Part shown: piece by piece, positions 53,244 to 62,580 of the stretch | How the letters are laid out: the number at the start of each line of letters is the position of its first letter | How positions within the stretch are numbered: the first letter of the stretch is position 1 | NCBI RefSeq assembly: GCF_017355915.2 | Contig: NZ_JAFEUV020000017.1 | Coordinates: 47,319 to 111,318 of the forward strand | DNA: 64,000 bases | From: Telluribacter roseus | GTDB taxonomy: Bacteria; Bacteroidota; Bacteroidia; Cytophagales; Spirosomataceae | Reading direction: 5' to 3' | Program-made: the position numbers and the translations under genes | The notes under the pieces: generated by a model | The model's database searches: none | What the model was told of the DNA's origin: nothing | What the model saw: only the letters and a program-made list of their open reading frames with translations

Positions 53244-53704
53244 CCGTGGACAACATACAACTTGAATTTGCCCTGGAACTACGCGTGACCGTAGCCGCTA
53301 TTGAAGAACTGGGCCCCACTCCCAAAGGACTACGCCGCGTGATCCCCATTACAGGGGGTACCTTCGAAGGACCGGCCATTCGGGGCGAGGTAGTTCCCGG
53401 TGGCTTCGACTGGCAGATCGGCCGCGCCGATGGGGTTACCGACCTAGAAGCCCGCTACCTGCTCCGCACCGACGACGGCGTTACCATCACCATCGTCAAC
53501 CAGGGCCTCAGGCACGGCCCCAGGGAGGTGATGCAGCGCCTTGCTCAGGGCATGAATGTAGACCCATCGGAATACTACTTTCGCTCCATACCGGTATTCG
53601 AAACCGCCGATGAGCGCTACGCCTGGCTCAACAAACACATCTTCGTAGCCACGGGCAGCCGCCAGCCCGACCACGTGCTCATACAGGTCTATAAAGTGTT
53701 GTAA
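53240..53704 (+). CDS. DUF3237 protein
   Basis: This 154-residue DUF3237 beta-barrel-like protein starts at the ATG overlapping the monooxygenase stop (ATGA). Recognisable features are LELRVTVAA, RRVIPITGGTFEGP, RGEVVPGGFDWQ and the C-terminal YYFRSIPVFETADERYAWLN. The family is frequently linked to aromatic or terpenoid catabolism and may include isomerase or lactonase activities, but none is established. Translational coupling points to action on the monooxygenase product. Confidence 0.9.
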   Translation: MTVDNIQLEFALELRVTVAAIEELGPTPKGLRRVIPITGGTFEGPAIRGEVVPGGFDWQIGRADGVTDLEARYLLRTDDGVTITIVNQGLRHGPREVMQRLAQGMNVDPSEYYFRSIPVFETADERYAWLNKHIFVATGSRQPDHVLIQVYKVL

Positions 53705-53980
53705 CCATGGAGTAGATGTAGCTCAGTAACAGATTTGTACCATATCTAATCAGAGTACTTCTGTCTTCTCTGGAGTACGATGCTACTGATCAAGAGTCTG
53801 TTCTTAAGCTGGAAAGGTACTATATATTTCTATCCTGTATATCTCTATACTGTTTCTCTTATTCTCTTAGCACAAGCTATACTTAGTACTTGTTAAATAA
53901 TCGCTCCTCTTACCTGCTACGTTATTTAAACTTTGCTGCTTTCAATGTATTGATATAAGCGCTAATTAATATATCAGTCA

Positions 53981-54901
53981 CTATTTTTGAACAATGAGAC
54001 GATGTAGTTTGAATTGCTCCTCAATGGCAGGAAATAAAAGATCGGCAATCATTTTTTGCCCCTGAGAGTTCAGATGAATTATATCCAGTAGGTATTCATC
54101 TTTTTGAATATGGATATCCTTCACTAATGGCAGATTATTTTCGTTGCAGAACTTAATAATTTTTTGTCCCTGAGTATCATACGCTTTCTTTTCCATCTCT
54201 TCCTTCGACGCATGCAGATATACAATGAGGGGTATATCCAACTTTCTGGAAAGAGCCAGGAAATAACTCCATCCGGGGTTAAACTCTGCTGTTACTTTCT
54301 GGCTAAACTCCGGCAGGTCGTTGTCCGGCGAACTGTATACTCTGGGCAGGATTACCCTCTTATAAAACTCAATGATAGCCAGGGGCTGATTATGAACAGG
54401 CCTTGATGGATGGATTCCAATGTGCTTCATGAAATCCATAATATCACCCGCATCATGACTATTAAATACCAGACAGATCATCCTGGGGTTAAAATGGCCG
54501 TGCTTTTTTATGAAAGCCATACCGTTATCCGGTCCCCAACTACCTGCCGATATATTTAAAGTTTGAAAAGAATCGGGAGCATACAGCTTATTAAGGCGGG
54601 CCTCTATCAAGGTGGAGGCTAAGTTGTCATGAGAAACCTGATTTCCTCCATTAAGAATGCTATCACCTATCAAAAGTATCTTTTTCTTTGCCGAATCTAT
54701 CGGCATACTCCTCATGCCTAAGCTATTCGTAAAGTAACGGTTCCGATATATAAGTACATCCTGATTAGACTTCTGGATATATTCGTAATTAAGGTCTTCT
54801 CTAAATAAGGGTACATTATGTAATCCTTGCCATCTTAATATAAGCTCTACAACTACGAGCCCTATCAATGTAGCAGTTATTAAAACCTTAGCAACCTTCA
54901 T
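53981..54901 (-). CDS. Membrane-anchored SGNH/GDSL hydrolase
   Basis: This 306-residue protein has an N-terminal transmembrane segment (VLITATLIGLVVVELIL) and an extracytoplasmic SGNH domain. Block I is LLIGDSILNGG (Ser nucleophile), block II is NISAGSWGPDNG, block III is FNSHDAGD, and block V is DIIHLNSQG (Asp-x-x-His). Such proteins remove or transfer acyl groups on envelope or exopolysaccharide sugars. The gene is AT-rich and has no GGTACC site, unlike the surrounding sugar genes, which hints at separate origin. The 276-nt gap downstream is AT-rich with no visible feature. Confidence 0.85.
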   Translation of the reverse strand: MKVAKVLITATLIGLVVVELILRWQGLHNVPLFREDLNYEYIQKSNQDVLIYRNRYFTNSLGMRSMPIDSAKKKILLIGDSILNGGNQVSHDNLASTLIEARLNKLYAPDSFQTLNISAGSWGPDNGMAFIKKHGHFNPRMICLVFNSHDAGDIMDFMKHIGIHPSRPVHNQPLAIIEFYKRVILPRVYSSPDNDLPEFSQKVTAEFNPGWSYFLALSRKLDIPLIVYLHASKEEMEKKAYDTQGQKIIKFCNENNLPLVKDIHIQKDEYLLDIIHLNSQGQKMIADLLFPAIEEQFKLHRLIVQK

Positions 54902-55067
54902 ATATCTGCTTGCAGGGGAGTTATGGTAAACACAAATGTTCTAAAAAATCGCCTCTATATAGTGTATATGTGATAAAATGTTATCAAATGGTTGTATTCT
55001 AAGCTTCTCCCAGCTGGCTAAGTTTGATCTCGTGATCTGAGGCTTTTGCTTTGCAGTAAGACCACTA

Positions 55068-57899
55068 CTACAACTCCCGGATCCTGATATTCTTCCACTT
55101 CATCAGGTAGGGACCTTTGCCGTCTATACCATGCATCTGCAGGCCAATAAAGCCTTCGGGATTGGTCTTATAAACGGCCTCATTGGTGAGGTCTTCTATG
55201 GGCTGGCCATTGAGCCACGTCTGTATGCGGGGGCCTTTAGCAACGATGCGTAACCTGTTCCACCCCTCGTTATTCAGGTAGTGGTGGCCGTTCTGTATCT
55301 TTTCCGGCGAGGAGAGCCAGCCCGTTCCCAGCGCCTCTCCATAAATAAGTCCCGTAGTGGGGGTACCCGGCCGGTGGTTCCGCTGCATTTCTACCTGCGG
55401 ACCGTATACTCGTCCGGCCCGCTGGTCATGCCCTTTTCCGGTCGTTACCTGCTTGACTCTGGTCCTGATCTGGATACCTGAGTTGGTCACGCTATCCACC
55501 ATGACGTCCAGCTCGAGCTCAAAGTCACTGAACTTTTGCCGGGTACTCAGAAAGGAATTGGGGCTGCCTTCCTTTGTTCGCCCTACGATGGCTCCGTCTT
55601 CCACGGCAAAGGTGTGGGTACCGTTGAGCTGGACCCAGCCGTTCAGGGTAGAGCCGTCGAAGAGATCAATCCAGCCCGTTTCTGCCCTTTTGGGTTCCGG
55701 CTGTTGCTTGCCTTCCGGCTCCGGCAGGGCGAAGGCAATAATGGAGTCACCGTATTTAGTACCGTTTTTGCCTCCGCCACCGGCGGCTATTACTACATAC
55801 TGCTTGCCGTCGATCATGTACACGCTCGGGGTAGCATAGCCCCCTGCGGGCAACTGGTACTCCCACAGTACTTCACCCGTATGCGAGCTGAAGGCGCGGA
55901 TTTTTTCATCAGGCGTACCGGCTATGAATACCACATCTCCGGCCGTAGCCACGGGTCCGCCAAAGTTTTTGGAACCGGTATTGCGAATGCCTTTGGCTAC
56001 CAGCTCGGGATATTCGCCCAAGGGTACCTTCCACAGGATATCACCCGTAGCCAGGTCAATGGCATTGAGCGTACCCCAGGGTGGCGCAATAGCCGGAACT
56101 CCGTAAGGGTCCACAAAGAAGGGTGCCTCATTGGCATAGCGCGTTCGCCCGCCGGCCATTTCTTTCAGCTTTATTTCGCCGGGTCGGCTCTTCAGGAAAG
56201 CGACCAGATCATTTACCTGCGCATCATTGAACTGAGGGAATGCCGGCATCATACCACGGCCTGCGTGCAGCACAGTACGAATCTGTTCGTTGTTGAGCTT
56301 AAGGTGGGTAAGCGGAGGAAAAGCCGGCAAATTTCCCTGACGATTCGCTCCGTGGCAGGACGTGCAGTTTTTGTTATAGATCACAGCGCCACGCTCACCC
56401 GGCGTAGCCTTAGCCGCATTTTCATTTTCCTGATAAGGTACCAGTTGGTTAATAGTAGGTGCTTCATTGACATTGATGTACAACCGGTTGGTATACGGAT
56501 CATACGAGCCTCCCCCCCACTCCATGCCCCCCTGGTGGCCCGGCAGGGTAATAGTACCCTGCTGGGAAGCAGGCGTATATAAAAATCCAGTTTTGTACTT
56601 CCTGAATTGCTTCAGGGCCGAAGCGCGGGACTCGGGAGTGATATTAGTCAGGTCGGCCTCAGTGACTATCAACCGGTTGAGCGGTGCCGGCTTCAGGGGG
56701 AATGGCTGGGTAGGCCAGGCTTCCTCGCCCGGTATATCTGAGGGCGGTACGGGCATTTCCACCACCGGAAACAAGGGTTCGCCCGTATCCCGATCCAGTA
56801 CAAAAGTCAGTCCCATCTTCGTAAACTGTACTACCGCATCCCGGCTCTTCCCTTTGGAGCTGATGGTGGTCAGCATGGGAGCCGGAGGATTATCGTAGTC
56901 AAAAATATCGTGGTGGATGGTCTGGTAGTGCCACTTGCGCTCACCGGTAGTCGCATCCAAGGCCAGTACGCAGTTACTAAACAGGTTGGCTCCTTTGCGG
57001 TCTCCTCCGTAGATAAAATCAGCGGCGGCTGATCCGGTGGCACAAAAGACCCATCCCCGTTCTTCGTCCAGCGAAAAGCCCCCCCAGGGGTTGGCCCCGC
57101 CATAAGTCACTCCGTCTACACGCTTCCAGGTGTCATAGCCAAACTCGCCCTTCTGTGGTATCGTATGGAAGATCCATTTAAACTCTCCAGTTTCGGTGTC
57201 ATAGGCACGGATGTCTCCCGGCGTTGAATCTTCTCCTTCGGGTACCCTCGAGCCCACGATCAGGAAGTTCTTGTACACGATGCCCGGCGTAGTGACCTCG
57301 ATAGCCGCCGTGGCCGGATCGACGGGCAGATTCTTACGCAGATCAATAAATCCTTTCTCCCCAAACGACTCGATCAGAGCTCCCGTCTTGGCGTCCAGCG
57401 CATATACCCGGTCCTTCACAAAGTTAAATATCCGCTGCTTTCCACCCGTAGCATCCTCCCAGTAGGTAACACCACGGCTGCGCCCACGGAAGTCCTTTTT
57501 GTCCTCACTGTACTTGGCCGGATCAAATACCCACACCTGCTTCCCCGTGACCGCGTTCAGCGCCACGGCATGCAGCTTAGGAGTAGTGAAGTACATCAGA
57601 CCATTGACGATGATGGGGTTGCTGTACATAGAGGGCCCCTTCGGGTCGCCGGTATGGTACTCCCAGGCCTTCTCCAGCTGGTGCACATTGGTAGCGTTGA
57701 TCTGCGCCAGCTCGGCGTACTGATTGGCTTTTTTGTCCCCGCGGTAGATGGCCCAGTCGGTAAAGTTGTCATACTTATCCTTTTGGCCGCTCTTAGGAAT
57801 GCTATCTAACCGGATTGTAACGGATGTACCTTCAGGAGCCTTAGGAGTATATAGGTACAGAAAAGGAAGGAGCAGGAAGAGGTACGTAACTGGTTTCAT
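55068..57899 (-). CDS. PQQ dehydrogenase-cytochrome c-DUF1080 fusion protein
   Basis: This 943-residue protein is exported by a Sec signal. A PQQ-type eight-bladed propeller covers about residues 45-720 (DWAIYRGDKKANQYAEL start, WHYQTIHHDIFDYD, GGMEWGGGSYDP). A cytochrome c domain is inserted in the propeller with CTSCH at 512-516 and MMPAFPQ as probable Met ligand. A C-terminal DUF1080 domain begins near 740 (WIDLFDGSTLNGW) and ends KWKNIRIREL. PQQ quinohemoproteins oxidise sugars or alcohols. DUF1080 is tied to 3-keto-glycoside cleavage. The fusion suggests periplasmic oxidation and cleavage on one chain. The PQQ substrate is unknown. The DUF6807 gene precedes it by 59 bp. Confidence 0.9.
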   Translation of the reverse strand: MKPVTYLFLLLPFLYLYTPKAPEGTSVTIRLDSIPKSGQKDKYDNFTDWAIYRGDKKANQYAELAQINATNVHQLEKAWEYHTGDPKGPSMYSNPIIVNGLMYFTTPKLHAVALNAVTGKQVWVFDPAKYSEDKKDFRGRSRGVTYWEDATGGKQRIFNFVKDRVYALDAKTGALIESFGEKGFIDLRKNLPVDPATAAIEVTTPGIVYKNFLIVGSRVPEGEDSTPGDIRAYDTETGEFKWIFHTIPQKGEFGYDTWKRVDGVTYGGANPWGGFSLDEERGWVFCATGSAAADFIYGGDRKGANLFSNCVLALDATTGERKWHYQTIHHDIFDYDNPPAPMLTTISSKGKSRDAVVQFTKMGLTFVLDRDTGEPLFPVVEMPVPPSDIPGEEAWPTQPFPLKPAPLNRLIVTEADLTNITPESRASALKQFRKYKTGFLYTPASQQGTITLPGHQGGMEWGGGSYDPYTNRLYINVNEAPTINQLVPYQENENAAKATPGERGAVIYNKNCTSCHGANRQGNLPAFPPLTHLKLNNEQIRTVLHAGRGMMPAFPQFNDAQVNDLVAFLKSRPGEIKLKEMAGGRTRYANEAPFFVDPYGVPAIAPPWGTLNAIDLATGDILWKVPLGEYPELVAKGIRNTGSKNFGGPVATAGDVVFIAGTPDEKIRAFSSHTGEVLWEYQLPAGGYATPSVYMIDGKQYVVIAAGGGGKNGTKYGDSIIAFALPEPEGKQQPEPKRAETGWIDLFDGSTLNGWVQLNGTHTFAVEDGAIVGRTKEGSPNSFLSTRQKFSDFELELDVMVDSVTNSGIQIRTRVKQVTTGKGHDQRAGRVYGPQVEMQRNHRPGTPTTGLIYGEALGTGWLSSPEKIQNGHHYLNNEGWNRLRIVAKGPRIQTWLNGQPIEDLTNEAVYKTNPEGFIGLQMHGIDGKGPYLMKWKNIRIREL

Positions 57900-57958
57900 G
57901 TACTTTGATGTCAGTAATCAGTCAGAGAAAAATTAAACTACACGGAAAGGCGCCTGCC

Positions 57959-58885
57959 TTAGTAAGCCCGGACAAACTCCTTCCATTGTTGGGTCAATCC
58001 GGCATCTTTGAGGTCTCCGGTGTAGGCAATCAGCCGGTAGCGGATGGTCTCAGTTTGTCCTTTCTGGATCTTCCAGTCGCCCAGGATCTGTACAGAAGGT
58101 CCCACGCCCAGTTCATTATCTACCCGCCAGGGAGTAGGGAAAGCACGATTATCGGGGTGATCAAACATGGCGATGTGGGCCAGATCATCACGTCCCTCTA
58201 CCTGAATGCCTACATCCGCCCAGATGGCGCGTTGGCCCTCCGCTTCCTTGTCTTTCTGCCCCACCGCATTGACTACCTCGCCCTTGTTTCCCGGTTTCCA
58301 GGGCATCCTTATAAACAGGCCACCGACGTAGAACTTACCCAGGTTAATATCTATGTGGGCTTTCCCCTTCCATTCCAGGTCCAGCAGGTACTTCCCGTCA
58401 TGCTCCTGCATGGACCAGTTCTGGGTTTCGGTCAGGATCGTAGTACCTTTTTCATCGATCAGGTCATAGACGGTTTGCCACCTCACCTCCTCACCCTTTT
58501 TTCGGAGTACCGTAGCCGACACGCGGCGCCAGTAGTCGCCCTGCCAGTTCATAAAATAGTCGCGCCCATTGACAAGTTTCAGGCCCCAGTAGAGTCCGGT
58601 CTGGTGCAGGTGGTGCTTGGGCCGGTATTCGGTCAGCACGCCTTTTCCATCAGGCGCCACAATAGGGTGAATGTAGGGGCGGGTATCCTCTCTAGCATTC
58701 TGGGTCAGGATAGGTACCTTCTCCCCGGCCCGAAAAACCGATATAGTACCCGCCTGCTCATCGTGCTCTATCCGTAGGGTCTTATTATTGATAGTAGGTC
58801 CTTCTGCCGCATAGGCCGTTACAGGTACTATACCGTCTCCCAGGTAAGTAGCAATGGCAACGAATAGGATTATCTTCTTTATCAT
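57959..58885 (-). CDS. Exported DUF6807 (PmoA-like) protein
   Basis: This 308-residue protein has a Sec signal (AYAAEG). The fold belongs to the DUF6807/'PmoA family', recognised by RPYIHPIVAPDGKGVLTEY followed by HHLHQTGLYWG and later DHPDNRAFPTPWRV. The histidine cluster RPKHHLHQTG may bind metal or substrate. These proteins accompany DUF1080 and Gfo/Idh genes in Bacteroidota and Planctomycetes sugar loci; their reaction is not known to me. It is the first gene of a two-gene unit with the PQQ-DUF1080 fusion. Confidence 0.85.
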   Translation of the reverse strand: MIKKIILFVAIATYLGDGIVPVTAYAAEGPTINNKTLRIEHDEQAGTISVFRAGEKVPILTQNAREDTRPYIHPIVAPDGKGVLTEYRPKHHLHQTGLYWGLKLVNGRDYFMNWQGDYWRRVSATVLRKKGEEVRWQTVYDLIDEKGTTILTETQNWSMQEHDGKYLLDLEWKGKAHIDINLGKFYVGGLFIRMPWKPGNKGEVVNAVGQKDKEAEGQRAIWADVGIQVEGRDDLAHIAMFDHPDNRAFPTPWRVDNELGVGPSVQILGDWKIQKGQTETIRYRLIAYTGDLKDAGLTQQWKEFVRAY

Positions 58886-59372
58886 AGATTATAGGTACAG
58901 GCAAAACTCAATGCCTCTCAGGAACAGGTAGTGATCAGGTACTACTTTGGGGTACATGGGTACTTACTCCAGGTCAAGGTGCTTACCGGGAAAAGTAAAA
59001 GTCTTGAAAAACAAAAATTTTAAGGGAGGATGTCTTAAAATCTACTTGCGGAGAGTGGATGTTAGTAAGGGAGATAATAGTAGGTAATTACTATTGGCGC
59101 TGATATGGGGCAAGCTGTTCTCCATGGTGCCTTTGGTGCTGCAGAACCGCTTACAAAAGGTGGATGATTCCAAACAACTTATTCACCAACACAACCCAAC
59201 CGATAAATTCCGCAACAGCTTTCTGAGGAGAAGCTTTTTAACAGCTACAAGCTCCTTTTCTAAAAACTACTTTACCTACTACCAGTTACAAAAGAAAGGT
59301 TTAGCCAAACGAGTGGCTATGGTCGGAGAAGCAGAACCTATTTCAGGATTGTAAACTACAACAGACAGCCGC
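58886..59372. other. Divergent intergenic region
   Basis: This region separates the DUF6807-PQQ unit from the PRISE-AKR pair. It holds an inverted repeat AATAGT (59076-59081) with ACTATT (59090-59095). A frame at 59094-59354 starts at TTG and looks non-coding. No clear promoter match was found. GGTACC, common to the left, is absent from here to the window end. Confidence 0.4.
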
Positions 59373-60431
59373 ATGAGCAGCAAAAAAACAGCATTAGTTA
59401 CCGGAGGCAACGGTATTATTGGCAGTAACCTGGCCCAGTACCTTACACAGACTGACAACTGGGATGTCATTATTACCTCCCGTTCAAACCTGCATTATGA
59501 AAGTTCTGCAAAGTTTGTGGCACTGGACCTGACTGATCCCGTTGCGGTAGAAGCCAAAGCTGAAGAGCTGAAGTCGGTAACGCACGTGTTCTTTGGCTCG
59601 TATGTAGAGAAGCATAACCTGGCAGAACAAACCAGCACCAACCTTGCCCTAATAGAAAACCTCGTAAACGGTATCGAAAAGTTAGCCCCGGGCTTTGAAC
59701 ATATTACTTTCATCCAGGGCGGAAAAGCATACGGTGCACGCCTGGGCATTTACAAAACGCCGGCTAAGGAAACCGCCCTGCGCAGCTTTCCTCCTAACTT
59801 TTACTACAGTCAGGAAGACTTCCTTCGCCAGGCCTCACAGGGCAAAAAGTGGAACTGGACTGCCTTGCGCCCCGACATTGTGATCGGGTTTACCATCGGG
59901 AACCCCATGAACCTTTCTAATCTGATTGCCGCCTATGCCAGCATGTGTAAAGAGTTGGGCGTAGCCATGCGTTTTCCAGGAACTCCAAAAGCATACAAGG
60001 TGGTGGTGAATGTAACCGGCGTGGACGTACTATCCAGAAGCATGGAGTGGGCGGCCATCAGTGAAAACACCCGAAACGAAATATTCAATATCACCAACGG
60101 TGATGTATTCCGCTGGGAGCAGGCCTGGAAAAAGTTTGGTGACTTTTTCGGGGTGGAGATTGACGAGCCACAAACGTTTTCGATGCAGGAGTACATGGCT
60201 GACAAAGAACCGCTGTGGAACGAGATGGTGAAGAAATATAATCTGGCGCCTTACTCCCTCAACCAGCTGGTGCAATGGGGCTTTGGCGACTTTATCTTCA
60301 ACACCGAGTACGATGCCTTTTTTGATGTGAACAAAGCCCGGCGCTTTGGTTTCCACGAAATGCATACCGACAGCATTGACTATATGCTGAGCGCGTTTCA
60401 GACGCTAAAAGATAAAAAGATCAATCCCTGA
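59373..60431 (+). CDS. PRISE-like NAD(P)-dependent short-chain reductase
   Basis: This 352-residue extended SDR has TGGNGIIGSNLAQYL at the N-terminus (GxxGxxG). It has the PRISE (progesterone 5-beta-reductase/iridoid synthase-like) marks: KAYGARLGIY in place of the usual YxxxK, NFYYSQEDFL carrying the family Tyr, and LRPDIVIGF. PRISE enzymes reduce activated C=C bonds of enones. It starts a two-gene forward unit with the aldo/keto reductase 36 bp downstream. Both use codons differently from the main part of the window, for example no GGTACC. Confidence 0.88.
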   Translation: MSSKKTALVTGGNGIIGSNLAQYLTQTDNWDVIITSRSNLHYESSAKFVALDLTDPVAVEAKAEELKSVTHVFFGSYVEKHNLAEQTSTNLALIENLVNGIEKLAPGFEHITFIQGGKAYGARLGIYKTPAKETALRSFPPNFYYSQEDFLRQASQGKKWNWTALRPDIVIGFTIGNPMNLSNLIAAYASMCKELGVAMRFPGTPKAYKVVVNVTGVDVLSRSMEWAAISENTRNEIFNITNGDVFRWEQAWKKFGDFFGVEIDEPQTFSMQEYMADKEPLWNEMVKKYNLAPYSLNQLVQWGFGDFIFNTEYDAFFDVNKARRFGFHEMHTDSIDYMLSAFQTLKDKKINP

Positions 60432-60467
60432 TCATCTGTTCATCATCTGTACACCCACCATCACAAC

Positions 60468-61619
60468 ATGACAACCATGCTATCACGACGAAATTTTATG
60501 TCTAAGGCTGCCATCACAACCGCCGCCGCCACCTTCGCCCCTAACCTGGCCTCGGCCATTGGCACTGAGCAGGGGAGCAGTAGTACCCCTTCAGAATACA
60601 ATCCCGGATATGAAAAAGCCCTGGCAGGCTATAGACTTCCTGCCAATTTCGGTCTTGGCGGCGTAGCAGCAGGCAATGCGTTTCATATTAACAGCAACGA
60701 GGAGATCGAAAATGCGATGGAAGCTACCTGGAACGGCGGCGTGCGCTATTTCGATACTTCTCCTTTCTACGGCTACGGGCTGAGCGAACGCAGGATGGGG
60801 CTTTTCCTTTATGGCAAAAACAGGGAAGACTATATTCTTTCCACCAAAATAGGCCGTGTGTTTGAGCCAGACCCCAACTTCAAGAGTAACCCAAACGACA
60901 TCTGGAAAGGAAAACTCAACTTTAAGTTCAAGTACGATTATTCAGCCGATGGCGTGCGCAAATCAGTAGAAGACAGCTTACAGCGCCTGGGCCTCTCCAG
61001 CATCGATATCGTGTTCATTCACGACCTGTCGCCCGATAATGGCGATATGGGAGACAAGTGGACGAAGTACTTTGAGCAGGCCCGGAAAGGTGCCATGCCC
61101 GAACTGACGCGCATGCGGGAGGAAGGCATCATTAAAGCCTGGGGAATGGGTGTGAACCGAATAGATCCAATCTTAAAAGCGATGGAAGTGGCCGACCCGA
61201 ACATTATGCTTTCTGCCACCCAGTACTCCCTGATAGAGCACGAAGACGCCCTGAACCGGCTGTTCCCGGCCTGCGAGAAAAAGAATGTGACAATTATATC
61301 AGGTGCTCCACTCAACTCAGGCTTTCTGGCAGGGAAAGACCGTTACAACTACAGCAACAACATTCCGGAGAAGCACCTGGCCAAACGCAAAAAGCTTACT
61401 GAAATCGCCAAAAATCATAATGTAGATTTGCGCACCGCTGCTCTGCAGTTTTGTGCAGCTCCCTCCATCGTCACAGCTGTTATTCCGGGAGCCAGCAGCG
61501 GGCAACAGGCAGCGGCCAACGTAGCGTCTATGAAAACCGTTATTCCGAAGGCATTCTGGGCAGAGCTGAAAAAGGAGAAACTGATAGCAGCCAATGCGCC
61601 TGAACCGAAGGTGGGTTGA
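60468..61619 (+). CDS. Tat-exported aldo/keto reductase
   Basis: This 383-residue protein has a Tat signal (SRRNFMSKAA then a hydrophobic stretch). The AKR barrel residues are visible: Asp and Tyr in YFDTSPFYGYGLSERRMG, Lys in LSTKIGR and His in VFIHDLS. It resembles the D-threo-aldose/L-fucose or pyridoxal dehydrogenase branch of AKRs. Tat export of a folded NADP enzyme is known in Bacteroidota but leaves the cofactor source open. The ATG at 60468 is followed by another in frame at 60477; either could be used. It is probably co-transcribed with the PRISE-like gene. Confidence 0.9.
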   Translation: MTTMLSRRNFMSKAAITTAAATFAPNLASAIGTEQGSSSTPSEYNPGYEKALAGYRLPANFGLGGVAAGNAFHINSNEEIENAMEATWNGGVRYFDTSPFYGYGLSERRMGLFLYGKNREDYILSTKIGRVFEPDPNFKSNPNDIWKGKLNFKFKYDYSADGVRKSVEDSLQRLGLSSIDIVFIHDLSPDNGDMGDKWTKYFEQARKGAMPELTRMREEGIIKAWGMGVNRIDPILKAMEVADPNIMLSATQYSLIEHEDALNRLFPACEKKNVTIISGAPLNSGFLAGKDRYNYSNNIPEKHLAKRKKLTEIAKNHNVDLRTAALQFCAAPSIVTAVIPGASSGQQAAANVASMKTVIPKAFWAELKKEKLIAANAPEPKVG

Positions 61620-61901
61620 TGGTATATTCTGGGTTTAGGAGGTGCGTTTTACCTGGTAAGGTGAAGGCACCTCCTGAATCCAATTTTTATAAATGTCTGC
61701 TTATTCCTCTGGTACTTATGATATCACCTACAGCGGAGAGGCTATGGTTTGATAAGACTCTTGTCATGCAGTCAATAGTGATTCATCGCAAAACAACTAC
61801 TTTTTTCCCACCCCCAACTTTTCGGACTAATCCTGCAAACCTTATTGAGCTGTTGGATAAGTAGAGATGAGGAGCACGTGCAAACCTGCGTGTAAATAAA
61901 A

Positions 61902-61934
61902 AAGCACTTACACCGCTATCGGATGTAAGTGCTT
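61902..61934. terminator. Bidirectional terminator hairpin
   Basis: AAGCACTTACA (61902-61912) pairs perfectly with TGTAAGTGCTT (61924-61934). The reverse strand continues with TTTTTTATTT. The forward side is less T-rich. It ends the PRISE-AKR transcript, about 280 nt after its last stop codon. The region between shows no convincing gene. Confidence 0.75.
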
Positions 61935-62140
61935 AATACTAAGGGCTCCCGAAGCTGAGGCCACAAAATTGATACAATATATTGATTATCAAATGCATAG
62001 TGCAACTATTTGTTTTAAAAGAAGAAATTGAATAACCGTTAGATAAAAAATAGCTACAACAGCATCACGTAACTATCTCTTCTTCATACATTTATACTGT
62101 AGCAGAAAGAAGCATACAGTATACAGCTTTGTAACATTAG
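61935..62140. other. AT-rich region with one inverted repeat
   Basis: No gene is visible. ATACTGTA (62094-62101) and TACAGTAT (62115-62122) form a perfect 8-bp inverted repeat with a 13-nt spacer, just upstream of the coding remnant at 62141. Confidence 0.35.
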
Positions 62141-62407
62141 GATCTTGGTGGAGTAGATAAAACTGCATTCGCTAACCTTTCTTTATTAGAATCCATTCTT
62201 TCATCTCTTGCACTCCCTGACGATGACAAAGCACTTATTTATCTAATACCTGCATTTCTAACATTCTCATGCTCCGATAATCCGCTGAATGAGATTGATC
62301 TAACAGTAGAAGGAAGCAAATATGATGTTTCTATAACCCAAGAAGGCACCAATGGATCTAATAAGGGAGTAGTAGATGTCAAAGAACAAAAAGTCAAAGC
62401 AGATTAA
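62141..62407 (+). pseudogene. 5'-truncated coding remnant, unknown family
   Basis: From 62141 to the TAA at 62405-62407 a frame of 88 codons stays open with protein-like composition (DKTAFANLSLLESILSSL... then EIDLTVEGSKYDVSITQEG). It has no in-frame ATG, GTG or TTG near its beginning and an in-frame TAG just before it. The likely explanation is a gene that lost its 5' end, or a frameshifted gene. The family is not recognised. It precedes the TPR protein on the same strand, and the two may once have formed a unit. Confidence 0.45.
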
Positions 62408-62409
62408 AA

Positions 62410-62439
62410 GCATTAGCCTCTTACTAATAAGGCTAATGC
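62410..62439. other. Hairpin after the coding remnant
   Basis: GCATTAGCCT (62410-62419) pairs with AGGCTAATGC (62430-62439) around a 10-nt loop. There is no forward T-run, while TTTTAATC follows on the reverse strand. It lies right after the stop of the remnant and may be its former terminator. Confidence 0.4.
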
Positions 62440-62580
62440 ACCCGATGCAGAAGAAAGAGGCTCTTTTATAGAATGTTTTAAGGTTGATGACATAGTATTG
62501 AGTGTACTAATATCGCAATTAAATATTGGAACGGTGGAATTTTAACTGAGGGAAAAGCTCAAACCTAAAAAAGAAGGGGC

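Noticed and set aside
55536..56582. A 348-codon forward frame opposite the PQQ-DUF1080 gene
   Set aside because: It is antisense to the fusion gene, with no recognisable family; long shadow frames are expected at this base composition.
57905..58777. A 290-codon forward frame opposite the DUF6807 gene
   Set aside because: It is antisense to a recognised exported protein and lacks any motif.
59094..59354. An 86-codon frame just before the PRISE-like gene
   Set aside because: It starts at TTG, has odd composition and no recognisable similarity; treated as non-coding.
61616..61864. An 82-codon frame overlapping the aldo/keto reductase stop
   Set aside because: The overlap looks like coupling, but the protein has no hydrophobic, charged or domain pattern and continues into non-coding-like sequence.
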